Below, piece by piece: positions 1 to 6,385 of a stretch of DNA of 42,697 bases. The DNA is taken from IMG/VR virus record IMGVR_UViG_3300047357_001545, positions 1 through 42,697 of that record. The stretch is one strand, 5' to 3'. Position 1 is the first letter of the stretch. Each line of letters begins with the position of its first letter. Under the pieces are notes generated by a model, which worked only from the letters and a program-made list of their open reading frames with translations, did not search any database and had not been told where the DNA came from. This DNA is from a virus. The position numbers were made by a program, and so were the translations under genes.

Positions 1-1
1 C

Positions 2-1138
2 TCTAACGTAATCAGGTTGAGCCTGTAGGGAACCCACTTCCTGAGCAAGAGCTTCCAGCTCCTTGTCTTTCTTAGCTCTGGAGACACGTTTGGTGATGTC
101 TTGGATCGCTACTCTTCGGAGTCTCTCCTCCTCTACTCTTCGGAGTCTCTCTTCTTCTTCTTTTCGGAGTCTCTCCTCCTCTACTCTTCGGAGTCTCTCT
201 TCTTCTTCTTTTCGGAGTCTCTTCTCTTCTTCTTTTCGGGCTTTCTCTTCTTCTCTGCGGAGTCTCTCCTCTACTGTCTCACCCTTGTGAGGGAACTTGT
301 CAGATATGGACAGAGGTATCCCTTCTGCATTCTTGAGATCCGCATTTCTGAGATCCGCATCTATAAGTTTCGCATTTCTGAGATCCGCACCAGTGAGATC
401 CGCATCTATAAGTTCCGCACCAGTGAGATCCGCATCTATAAGTTCCGCACCTATAAGTTCCGCACCTATAAGATTCGCACCAGTGAGATCCGCACCTATA
501 AGATTCGCACCCTGTAGCTTTGCGTCTTTGAGATTTGCACGTTCAAGATTCGCATCTTTGAGATCCGCATCTTGTAATCTCGCCTCTTCGAGATCTGCAT
601 TCCTGAGCTTCCCATTGAAAAGCTTCGCACCAATTAGCTTCGCACCAATAAGTTTCGCGTCACTGAGATCCGCTTTTGTGAGATTTGCACCCGTGAGATC
701 CGCATCTGTAAGATTAGCCCCTGTCAGATTAGTGTTGGTGAGCTTCGTATTTTTGAACTTAGCTCTTTCTATCCACGCACCTCTGAGATCCGCACCCGTG
801 AGATCCGCACCCGTGAGATTAGCTTCCAAAAGCCACGCACTTCTGAGATCCGCATCCTTGAGATTAGCTCTTTCTATCCACGCACGTATAAGCTGAGCAG
901 ACCTTAGGTCTGACTCTTCCATGTTCGCACCTTTGAGATTCGCATCAGTGAAATCCGCTTTTATACAATTCGATTTAAAGAGACTTGCACCCGTCAGATC
1001 CGCACCTTCAAAGTTTGCACCTTCAAAGTTTGCCAAATTCATCTGCGAATTTGATAGATCCGCCTCCGAGAGGTCCGCATCTCGCATATCATCTCTGAGA
1101 GAATAACGTACTGCTTCTACATCTTTTGGATTAGCCAT
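2..1138 (-). CDS. Pentapeptide-repeat protein with coiled-coil C-terminus (partial, runs off the left edge)
   Basis: The minus strand is open from ATG at 1138 to the window edge, 379 codons without a stop. The product starts MANPKDVEAVRYSLRDD and then has about 45 pentapeptide repeats of the A(D/N)LxG type (GADLTGADLRGA, NAKLIDADLRNA), the signature of a right-handed quadrilateral beta-helix. After residue ~280 it changes to a highly charged coiled coil (RLRKEEEERLRRVEEE repeats). AAGGAG lies a few bases before the ATG. Family members such as MfpA and Qnr mimic DNA and bind gyrase, but most are of unknown function. It is one of three such genes here. The C-terminus is outside the window. Confidence 0.9.
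   Translation of the reverse strand, partial: MANPKDVEAVRYSLRDDMRDADLSEADLSNSQMNLANFEGANFEGADLTGASLFKSNCIKADFTDANLKGANMEESDLRSAQLIRAWIERANLKDADLRSAWLLEANLTGADLTGADLRGAWIERAKFKNTKLTNTNLTGANLTDADLTGANLTKADLSDAKLIGAKLIGAKLFNGKLRNADLEEARLQDADLKDANLERANLKDAKLQGANLIGADLTGANLIGAELIGAELIDADLTGAELIDADLTGADLRNAKLIDADLRNADLKNAEGIPLSISDKFPHKGETVEERLRREEEKARKEEEKRLRKEEEERLRRVEEERLRKEEEERLRRVEEERLRRVAIQDITKRVSRAKKDKELEALAQEVGSLQAQPDYVR
110..270. repeat. Imperfect 24-bp tandem repeats inside the pentapeptide-repeat gene
   Basis: Units built around TCGGAGTCTCTC followed by pyrimidine-rich TTC/TCC triplets repeat about six times. On the minus strand they encode alternating RLRRVEEE and RLRKEEEE heptad-like units of a coiled coil. 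They are coding repeats, not a CRISPR array, because there are no unique spacers. Confidence 0.8.
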
Positions 1139-1215
1139 GATTATAGCTCCTTATGTTTGCCTTGGTTCTGTATATTGATGTTATAGAAAACCTATGAGAA
1201 AAAGGCTAAAAGACT
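1139..1215. promoter_or_regulatory. Divergent intergenic region between the pentapeptide-repeat gene and pyrD
   Basis: This 77-bp AT-rich gap separates two divergent genes, so promoters for both directions probably lie here. TATAAC-like and TATA-rich stretches occur on the minus strand around 1170-1186, and AAGGAG precedes the minus-strand ATG. No clear -35/-10 pair can be assigned by eye. Confidence 0.35.
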
Positions 1216-1929
1216 GTGCATGACATCATCCTATCTCCTCCCTTCAGTAACCTCAAACTCCTAAGCCTCTACCCAAACACAACAAGAATACTAGGTACAT
1301 ACACCCTCAAGAAGAGAAGAGGCCTCTGGAGAGTTCTCACCACCCTTAAAAAGACTGAGAGAGGGTGGGTCAATAATGTCGGCTTGAGAAACGGAGGTAT
1401 AGACTCCATACCTAACAAGCCCCACATCATATCTATCGCAGAACTAGAGGATGGAGATTGGGAAACTATGCTCCTCGCACTCTCGGAGAAGTACAAGATA
1501 CAAGGTGTGGAGCTTAATATTTCTTGCCCAAACGCCAACGTGAAGCACATCGACCATGAAGTCCTCACTCTAGCAAACACTCTCTTCAAACAAGTGATTG
1601 TTAAAGTCCCACACAGTACGTATCTCCCTCGGGTTTTTAGCCTAGTAGAGCAAGGTGCAACCACGATTCACATCTCGAATACAAAGCGAACACCCGAAGG
1701 GGCACTGTCTGGGTTAGACTTACAGAAAAACAACCTAGACGCTATTTCAGAGTTGAAGAAGTGGTATCCGTCTGTCAAAGTCATCGGTGGCGGAGGTATT
1801 TACTCTTTAGGGGATCTTGAGAGGTATAGGTCTGCTGGGGCAGATCACTTCTCTTTGAGTACAATCCTCTTAAATCCCATAAAGACAAATCGTATAGTGA
1901 GAGGTTACAATGCGTTACAAAGTTTTTAG
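1216..1929 (+). CDS. pyrD: Dihydroorotate dehydrogenase (class 1-like)
   Basis: This is probably the flavoenzyme that oxidises dihydroorotate to orotate, step four of de novo pyrimidine synthesis. Visible family motifs are NNVGLRNGG, NISCPN (Cys in the place of the class 1 catalytic base), VKVP with the FMN-contacting Lys, HISNT, and the C-terminal phosphate-binding VIGGGGIYS followed by AGADHFSLST. At 237 aa it is shorter than the usual ~300-340 aa, mainly at the N-terminus. The start is a GTG with only a weak ribosome site, so the true start could differ. Its 3' end overlaps the next gene by 20 bp, and the pathway partner PyrF-PyrE follows, which supports the assignment. Confidence 0.82.
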   Translation: MHDIILSPPFSNLKLLSLYPNTTRILGTYTLKKRRGLWRVLTTLKKTERGWVNNVGLRNGGIDSIPNKPHIISIAELEDGDWETMLLALSEKYKIQGVELNISCPNANVKHIDHEVLTLANTLFKQVIVKVPHSTYLPRVFSLVEQGATTIHISNTKRTPEGALSGLDLQKNNLDAISELKKWYPSVKVIGGGGIYSLGDLERYRSAGADHFSLSTILLNPIKTNRIVRGYNALQSF

Positions 1930-2293
1930 TCTTCTAATGGTCGGTCTTTTTGCCCTCTTCTCGGTGGGTTCTAGGACAAACGTAAAGACGAAGTATGTTT
2001 ACCCCCCACCTGAATCCAAAGGTTGTGTCTATCCAATCAAAGAAGTCAAAGAAGTAAAGACCGAGATGATGCACATCTTACCTTACACGCTCATCCATAA
2101 GTGTTATTACGAAGGGGGTGGGAGACTAACTAAAGTCAGTACATATAACCTTGAGGTCGGGTATCAACTAAAAAAGCCTACCCATGAAGTCCTGTTTCAT
2201 TGGGCAGGCGATATTTTACAGAGCTTCTCTAGACGAGAGGCAGTTCACGGAAACGGTGAGGTTGATGTGAGCGTAGTTTATCTCAAGAGGTGA
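1910..2293 (+). CDS. Small exported protein with N-terminal hydrophobic signal
   Basis: 127 aa. Residues 1-21 (MRYKVFSLLMVGLFALFSVGS) look like a signal peptide or membrane anchor. A proline-bearing stretch (VYPPPE) and two cysteines follow. No lipobox is evident, so it is not a clear outer-membrane lipoprotein. It lies between and overlaps both pyrimidine genes (20 bp with pyrD; its TGA overlaps the ribosome site of pyrFE), so it is co-transcribed with them. No family is recognised, and a role in pyrimidine synthesis is not implied by sequence. Confidence 0.6.
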   Translation: MRYKVFSLLMVGLFALFSVGSRTNVKTKYVYPPPESKGCVYPIKEVKEVKTEMMHILPYTLIHKCYYEGGGRLTKVSTYNLEVGYQLKKPTHEVLFHWAGDILQSFSRREAVHGNGEVDVSVVYLKR

Positions 2294-2298
2294 TTTAT

Positions 2299-3429
2299 AT
2301 GAAATTTAAAGTATCTGTAGGACTTGATTTCACATGTGGCGACCCGATAGAAAAGTACCTGTCTATCGTGGATAAAGTCCCCGCCGAGTATTTTAAACTC
2401 AACCCTGCTTTCATCAAACCGAGCGTCTTACTAGAGCTTTCTAGAGAGTTAAATAGGAGAGGTTTAAAATGGATCTATGACGGAAAGCTAGGGGATGTCC
2501 CACACACAAATGTACAGTATGCGAGATACGTCTTTGAAGATCTCGGTGCCTCTGCGGTCACTCTAAACCCGTATGTGGGACTAGAAGCACTCTCACCTTT
2601 CTTTGAGTATTTGGGTAAGACCTCTTTCATACTATGTAAGACCACGAATGGGGGGGGTAAGAGAGCTCAGGATGTCATGTGCGAAGAAATCTTAGACTAC
2701 GCGGAGAGCAAGCAGAATGTCGGAGTAGTGTATTCTTCTAAAGACAGGGTAGGCCTTGAGCTTGTCGCACAGAGGGGTTTTCCTATCCTCTCTCCTGGTA
2801 TAGGCCGTCAAGGAGGTGAGATCACAGTCGATAGAGAGAACGTCACTTACTCTGTGAGTCGGTCTTTGATTTACTCTGAAGACCCTTGTTCGACCTATTT
2901 CCAGATATTGGGTGTGGGTGGCTATTTCCTTGCAGAGTTTAAGAAAAGAGGCTTAGTGAAAAGTGGGTCTTTTGTTCTATCTAGTGGCGAGGAGAGCTCT
3001 TATTACGTAGACATCAAGGGGCTGTCCTCAGATATAAATCTTTTCCGTAAAGTCTGCTCACACTTAGGGGCAAAAATAAATACCTCCGCCCTACTTGGTG
3101 TAGAAAGCGGAGGTATTTCACTTGCCTCCGCAATAGCACTTATGGGGGGCAAGCCTTTTGGCTATGTGAGAAAGACCACAAGGGATTATGGCCTCAAGTC
3201 GGTTGTTGAAGGTGTTCCCTCTACCCTCGGCGAGTTCACACTTGTAGAGGATGTTTTGACAACAGGGCAGAGTGCATATCGTGCTGTTGTCGCGGCTTCT
3301 GGTGCGGGTTATAAAATCGCTCAGGTTGCTGTTGTTGTTGAGAGGGGCAAACTCGGCAGGGAACTTCTCGAAGGGTTGGGTGTCGAGGTCGTATCCTTAG
3401 TGGTGTGTGACGACGCCACTCTAACCTAG
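2299..3429 (+). CDS. pyrFE: Fused orotidine-5'-phosphate decarboxylase / orotate phosphoribosyltransferase
   Basis: This bifunctional enzyme covers the last two steps to UMP. The N-terminal half is type-2 OMP decarboxylase: GLDF near residue 10, the catalytic DxKxxD set as DGKLGD (~61-66), the TLNPYVG strand, and the phosphate-binding SPGIGRQGG. The C-terminal half is orotate phosphoribosyltransferase: FVLSSGEESSYYVDIKG, FGYVRKTTRDYG, and the PRPP motif FTLVEDVLTTGQSA (~residue 315). Domain order is decarboxylase first, opposite to animal UMP synthase. ATG at 2299 is preferred over the upstream GTG at 2290 because AAGAGG (2285-2290) is correctly spaced for it. All key catalytic residues look intact. 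Confidence 0.93.
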   Translation: MKFKVSVGLDFTCGDPIEKYLSIVDKVPAEYFKLNPAFIKPSVLLELSRELNRRGLKWIYDGKLGDVPHTNVQYARYVFEDLGASAVTLNPYVGLEALSPFFEYLGKTSFILCKTTNGGGKRAQDVMCEEILDYAESKQNVGVVYSSKDRVGLELVAQRGFPILSPGIGRQGGEITVDRENVTYSVSRSLIYSEDPCSTYFQILGVGGYFLAEFKKRGLVKSGSFVLSSGEESSYYVDIKGLSSDINLFRKVCSHLGAKINTSALLGVESGGISLASAIALMGGKPFGYVRKTTRDYGLKSVVEGVPSTLGEFTLVEDVLTTGQSAYRAVVAASGAGYKIAQVAVVVERGKLGRELLEGLGVEVVSLVVCDDATLT

Positions 3430-3554
3430 AGAATCGAGGCTTTAGAGATCTTGTGTACTTTGCCTAAGATTGTAGCTGAAAGTAGTAGGTGAAAGAGGGC
3501 GGTCGCGGTATATAGGAGAGACCACAACATCTGGTATAGTGATGTTGTCCACAT
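3426..3554 (-). CDS. 42-aa single-pass membrane peptide
   Basis: Too short for usual ORF thresholds but well supported: ATG at 3554 is preceded by GGGAGGTG at good spacing. The peptide begins MWTTSLYQMLWSLLYTATAL, giving a strong hydrophobic helix (residues ~5-30) followed by a short basic tail (GKVHKISKAS). Its TAG overlaps the TAG of pyrFE on the other strand, so the two genes converge with nothing between. Function is unknown; small holin-like or host-membrane-modifying peptides are possibilities only. Confidence 0.55.
   Translation of the reverse strand: MWTTSLYQMLWSLLYTATALFHLLLSATILGKVHKISKASIL
3524..3548. repeat. 8-bp inverted repeat inside the small membrane-peptide gene
   Basis: ACAACATC (3524-3531) and GATGTTGT (3541-3548) pair perfectly around a 9-base loop. 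It lies in the first codons of the minus-strand peptide and could fold in its mRNA near the start, or be an operator. No run of T follows, so it is not a terminator. Confidence 0.4.
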
Positions 3555-3620
3555 ATTATAAACACCTCCCTGTTCTCCTATGGTTGACAGTTAGGTTCTT
3601 AAAGAAGGTTTGAGGTTAAA

Positions 3621-4124
3621 ATGGCCGATATATTGGTTTTGATTCGGGGTCTTTCGGGTTCAGGGAAGACATCACTTATGGAGCTTATTGTAGGTAGCTC
3701 TGACTACTGCCCAGAAGACCGAGCATCTGTGTCGGTAGACGACTTTTTCGTGGATAGTGAGGGAGGGTATCAATTCGACCCCTCACGGCTCAAGGAGGCT
3801 CATGAGTGGTGTCTTGATACTGCAACTGACCTTGTGAGGGACGAGGATCTTGAGGTTGTCGTTGTACACAACGTGTTTTCAAGGAAATGGGAGGTAGACC
3901 CTTACATGGAGATGGGTCGAAAGCATGGTTGTACTATTCATGTAGTCAACTTGTATGACAGAGGTTTGAATGATGCTCAGCTCTCAAAACACAGTATGCA
4001 TGATGTCCACCCTGGCATAGTCCAGACACAAAGAAAGAGGTGGGATAAAGATGTTTACAGGGACAAGTCAAGATTTTATGACAGTCCCCGAACCTCTCTC
4101 CCACCTCGAAAGTTTAGATATTGA
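3621..4124 (+). CDS. P-loop kinase of the polynucleotide kinase / NEDD4BP2-AAA type
   Basis: 167 aa. Walker A is GLSGSGKTS at residues ~10-18, followed by SVDDFF (the acidic 'TDDY' position) and the spaced pattern YQFDPSRLKEAHEWC, VVVVHN, WEVDPYMEMGRKHG and HSMHDVHP. This order matches the ATP-dependent kinase domain of NEDD4-binding protein 2 and T4 polynucleotide-kinase-like proteins. The substrate cannot be read from sequence (nucleic acid 5'-OH or a small metabolite). AAGAAGG precedes the ATG loosely. The stop overlaps a TTG start of the next frame. Confidence 0.75.
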   Translation: MADILVLIRGLSGSGKTSLMELIVGSSDYCPEDRASVSVDDFFVDSEGGYQFDPSRLKEAHEWCLDTATDLVRDEDLEVVVVHNVFSRKWEVDPYMEMGRKHGCTIHVVNLYDRGLNDAQLSKHSMHDVHPGIVQTQRKRWDKDVYRDKSRFYDSPRTSLPPRKFRY

Positions 4125-4567
4125 TTAGAGTTGGTCACGTCATATTGGTTCTCCATAAGGGAGAAGTAACAGATCATCTTGTAATCAATGTCGTTGGAGA
4201 TGAGTACGGTGCTCTTGACTTTTTCAATGGGTCGTTCGCCTTCTTTAATCAGAGGAAGGTAGTCGGCCATTTTGAGCTGGGGGTAACATCTCCTGAAACA
4301 ACTGATGAGCAAGACGATATTACGCTTGCTCATCAGAGGGTAGAACCTATCTCAGCCCCTCAAGAGAGTTTCAAGAGGGGCTTTCTAGTTTCTTTTTCAA
4401 TGTTAGAGCAGGGTGCTGCTCTTGAGGTTAAAGGCTACTTCATGGATTACATTGATTACCCTGAAGGTTATTGCCTAATCAGCGAGCTGGGTTGTACCGC
4501 TTGCCGATTGTGGAGAGTGCCTTCTTCAAAGGTCACTCTCTTGAAGGTTCTCAGTCTTCGTTATTGA
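4121..4567 (+). CDS. Hypothetical protein, beta-rich, 148 aa
   Basis: It begins with TTG overlapping the TGA of the kinase, which suggests translational coupling; no good ribosome site is seen. The N-terminus (GHVILVLHKGEVTDHLVINVVGDEYGALDFF) reads as alternating beta strands. The protein has three cysteines near its end. The opposite-strand ORF covering part of it looks like an antisense shadow. No family is recognised. Its 3' end overlaps a small membrane-peptide gene on the minus strand by 17 bp. Confidence 0.5.
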   Translation: MIRVGHVILVLHKGEVTDHLVINVVGDEYGALDFFNGSFAFFNQRKVVGHFELGVTSPETTDEQDDITLAHQRVEPISAPQESFKRGFLVSFSMLEQGAALEVKGYFMDYIDYPEGYCLISELGCTACRLWRVPSSKVTLLKVLSLRY

Positions 4568-4679
4568 ACCAAGGATCTGACTTCTCGATTTCTCGACGGT
4601 TTTGCTCCGTTTGTGTTGGTCCGAGGGCGATGTATGCCCACGCTGCGGCAAAGCTCGCAATAGTAAAAGCGACTAGCAT
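4551..4679 (-). CDS. 42-aa single-pass membrane peptide at the end of the lysis-side operon
   Basis: ATG at 4679 overlaps the stop of the HTH gene and has AAGGAAG upstream. The product starts MLVAFTIASFAAAWAYIALG, a classic hydrophobic helix, followed by a polar tail (EQNRREIEKSDPWFNNED). It is the last gene of the overlapping minus-strand series endolysin, 104-aa protein, HTH protein, peptide. The position downstream of an endolysin makes a holin/antiholin-like role conceivable but unproven. Confidence 0.55.
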   Translation of the reverse strand: MLVAFTIASFAAAWAYIALGPTQTEQNRREIEKSDPWFNNED

Positions 4680-5104
4680 TGGTTTTCTTCCTTATATTTT
4701 TTTATCGCTCTAAAGCAATTTGACTTGTTGGCATATCCGACCATTCGAGCGATCTTTGCAAAACTGTAGTTGTGCTTGACTCTAAGTTCATAGGCGATAC
4801 GGGGTCTCTCGGTCTCGGTTGGCATCTCCACTCTGTTTTCTACACAGAACTTTTTGATCCTTACCAAAACCGCCCTCTCACCTATGTTGTAAAGTCTCGC
4901 AATGTCTCTTGTTGACATTCCGTTGTAGTACAGGTCATAAGTTTTTGAATGGTCTACTTGCTTTCTTGGGTAGGGTAAATTATTTCGAAGTGCGTGTCTT
5001 CGGACTAGCTTTCTGGAGTAGGGGGCATCAAAGCCAAGATAATTCCCTATATCCTTGTGTGGGAATCCTTGCATATACATTTCATAGGCTTCGTGCGACT
5101 TCAT
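4673..5104 (-). CDS. Protein with repeated helix-turn-helix segments
   Basis: 143 aa with three similar units: YEMYMQGFPHKDIGNYLGF, YDLYYNGMSTRDIARLYNIG and YELRVKHNYSFAKIARMVGY. Each reads as an HTH of the resolvase/MerR-like kind (x-S/F-x-x-D/K-I-A-x-x-x-G), followed by basic residues. This suggests DNA binding, perhaps as a transcription regulator or the DNA-binding part of a homing system, though no nuclease motif is present. Its ATG overlaps the stop of the preceding 104-aa gene (ATGA-type), so the two are coupled. Confidence 0.6.
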   Translation of the reverse strand: MKSHEAYEMYMQGFPHKDIGNYLGFDAPYSRKLVRRHALRNNLPYPRKQVDHSKTYDLYYNGMSTRDIARLYNIGERAVLVRIKKFCVENRVEMPTETERPRIAYELRVKHNYSFAKIARMVGYANKSNCFRAIKKYKEENQC

Positions 5105-5415
5105 TTCCTATTATCAATGATCTCTACGGTAGAGAGTTTTTTGTCGAGATTCTTCTGCATTTTCTTTATGATATCACACTCTTCAGAGGAGAGCTGTCCT
5201 TTAGAAACGTAAGGGTCAGAATAGGATATAACACAAGCTCCTTGAATTAAAGCCGCCTCTACGCCCCTAGTCAGAACTTCGATCCAAATCAAAGCAGATG
5301 TGAAAGGGTCGCAGTTCTCTTCTATAGAGAAGTGTATGTGAGGGAGTCCCTCATCTATCTTTAACTTGAGAGCTCTGCTGACTTTGTCCTCAATATAGAT
5401 GTGTTTCTTATTCAA
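5101..5415 (-). CDS. Hypothetical protein, 104 aa
   Basis: It lies between endolysin and HTH protein with 4-bp overlaps on both sides, so it is part of the same operon. The sequence is soluble and mildly acidic, with an alpha/beta look (GLPHIHFSIEENCDPFTSALIWIEVL) and no recognised motif. Confidence 0.6.
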   Translation of the reverse strand: MNKKHIYIEDKVSRALKLKIDEGLPHIHFSIEENCDPFTSALIWIEVLTRGVEAALIQGACVISYSDPYVSKGQLSSEECDIIKKMQKNLDKKLSTVEIIDNRK

Positions 5416-6359
5416 TTGAATAAGCTATCCCACCAGCAGGCACAGTCCCACTTCTTCTTTGTAATGTGATGATGTCCGATAACACCCGTGAAGTTGTTGG
5501 TCAAGTAACTCTTATCAACAACCCCATGATAGAAATCCCCAGACGTATCTTGCCCTCTCTCCCCTCTGGGGAATTCATAAGGGATGTCGAGAACCTCACA
5601 GAGAGATTTTACAGCCTCCCTTGTGGCCTTAGCGACGCGGGGGTCAAGAGAGAGAACCTTGGGGTCTCCTCGCCCTGTGGTGTTAGCCATCTCAGAGATG
5701 CTGTACCCTCTTTTAGTGTAGTGGTCTTTCCACTTCAAGCTAGGTTGTTGACAAATGTCAATGCCCACAGAGTAAGAGTTCGCCCACCCTGCATGCCAAG
5801 ACTTATGACTCAAGTCTAGGTATTGGTAGATGGTAGGGTTACCCTCAGGGTTCAAGCCAATCCCTGCGTGACTCGACACTTTACGGTCAGGGCTGGAGAA
5901 AACCCTGTGACAATGGTGTGGGTCAAGACCACCCCAATGCACCACAATTAAGTGAGGTTTTCTCCCGCCCCTGCTAGAGAAATGTCCGAACCTGTGGAGG
6001 TCAAGACCACCCGCTTGGTCAAAGTTTACAGTCTCAACACCCTCTTCAAGAGTGATGTTGACCCGCCTATCATTCGAAGTCCAAAAAGGTAGGCTCTCGT
6101 CAACAAAGTCGAACTCTTTTAACAAAGCCGACCATGTTCCTCTCCCAAGTTTACCGTCAACATGAGGGCCTGCCCCGAAGCATGATTCTTGAAATGCCTC
6201 AACCGCTAGGGCGAATTCACGGGAATCAACTTTTTCCGAGAGTCCTAAGTAAGACTCGATGGCGAGAGGTGGGATACACCCTCCCCACCCAATAGAGACA
6301 CTTGCTTTTAAGTTGTAAGACCGAGCTGACGATCTTGTTTGTATAATGACTGAAGACAT
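5412..6359 (-). CDS. Endolysin: N-acetylmuramoyl-L-alanine amidase (Amidase_2/PGRP fold)
   Basis: 315 aa. The C-terminal two thirds has the amidase signature: LIVVHWGG with the first zinc His, SSHAGIGLNPEG, SWHAGWANSYSVGIDI, and HHHITKKKWDC, where a His and a Cys are eight residues apart as in T7 lysozyme (H122/C130). The N-terminal ~110 residues (GWGGCIPPLAIESYLG ... AFQESCFGAGPHVDGKLGRGTWSALL) look like a peptidoglycan-binding_1-type domain. No signal peptide, so release through a holin is expected. AAAGGA precedes the ATG. It starts the minus-strand operon and is divergent from the chaperonin gene. Confidence 0.88.
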   Translation of the reverse strand: MSSVIIQTRSSARSYNLKASVSIGWGGCIPPLAIESYLGLSEKVDSREFALAVEAFQESCFGAGPHVDGKLGRGTWSALLKEFDFVDESLPFWTSNDRRVNITLEEGVETVNFDQAGGLDLHRFGHFSSRGGRKPHLIVVHWGGLDPHHCHRVFSSPDRKVSSHAGIGLNPEGNPTIYQYLDLSHKSWHAGWANSYSVGIDICQQPSLKWKDHYTKRGYSISEMANTTGRGDPKVLSLDPRVAKATREAVKSLCEVLDIPYEFPRGERGQDTSGDFYHGVVDKSYLTNNFTGVIGHHHITKKKWDCACWWDSLFN

Positions 6360-6385
6360 AGCCTATATCCTTTCAGAGAGTTAAG

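Noticed and set aside
110-270. CRISPR-like appearance of the 24-bp repeats
   Set aside because: Repeats are directly adjacent, coding for a coiled coil, and have no unique spacers. The repeats at 16152 and 18121 were rejected for the same reason.
101-1106. Long plus-strand frames across the first kilobase (Ser/Arg-rich)
   Set aside because: They are antisense shadows of the minus-strand pentapeptide-repeat gene; repeat periodicity keeps several frames open.
3584-3589. TTGACA as a -35 box before the P-loop kinase
   Set aside because: No acceptable -10 box lies 16-18 bases downstream.
4076-4333. Minus-strand 85-codon frame
   Set aside because: It overlaps two plus-strand genes, has no convincing ribosome site, and the plus-strand reading is better coupled.
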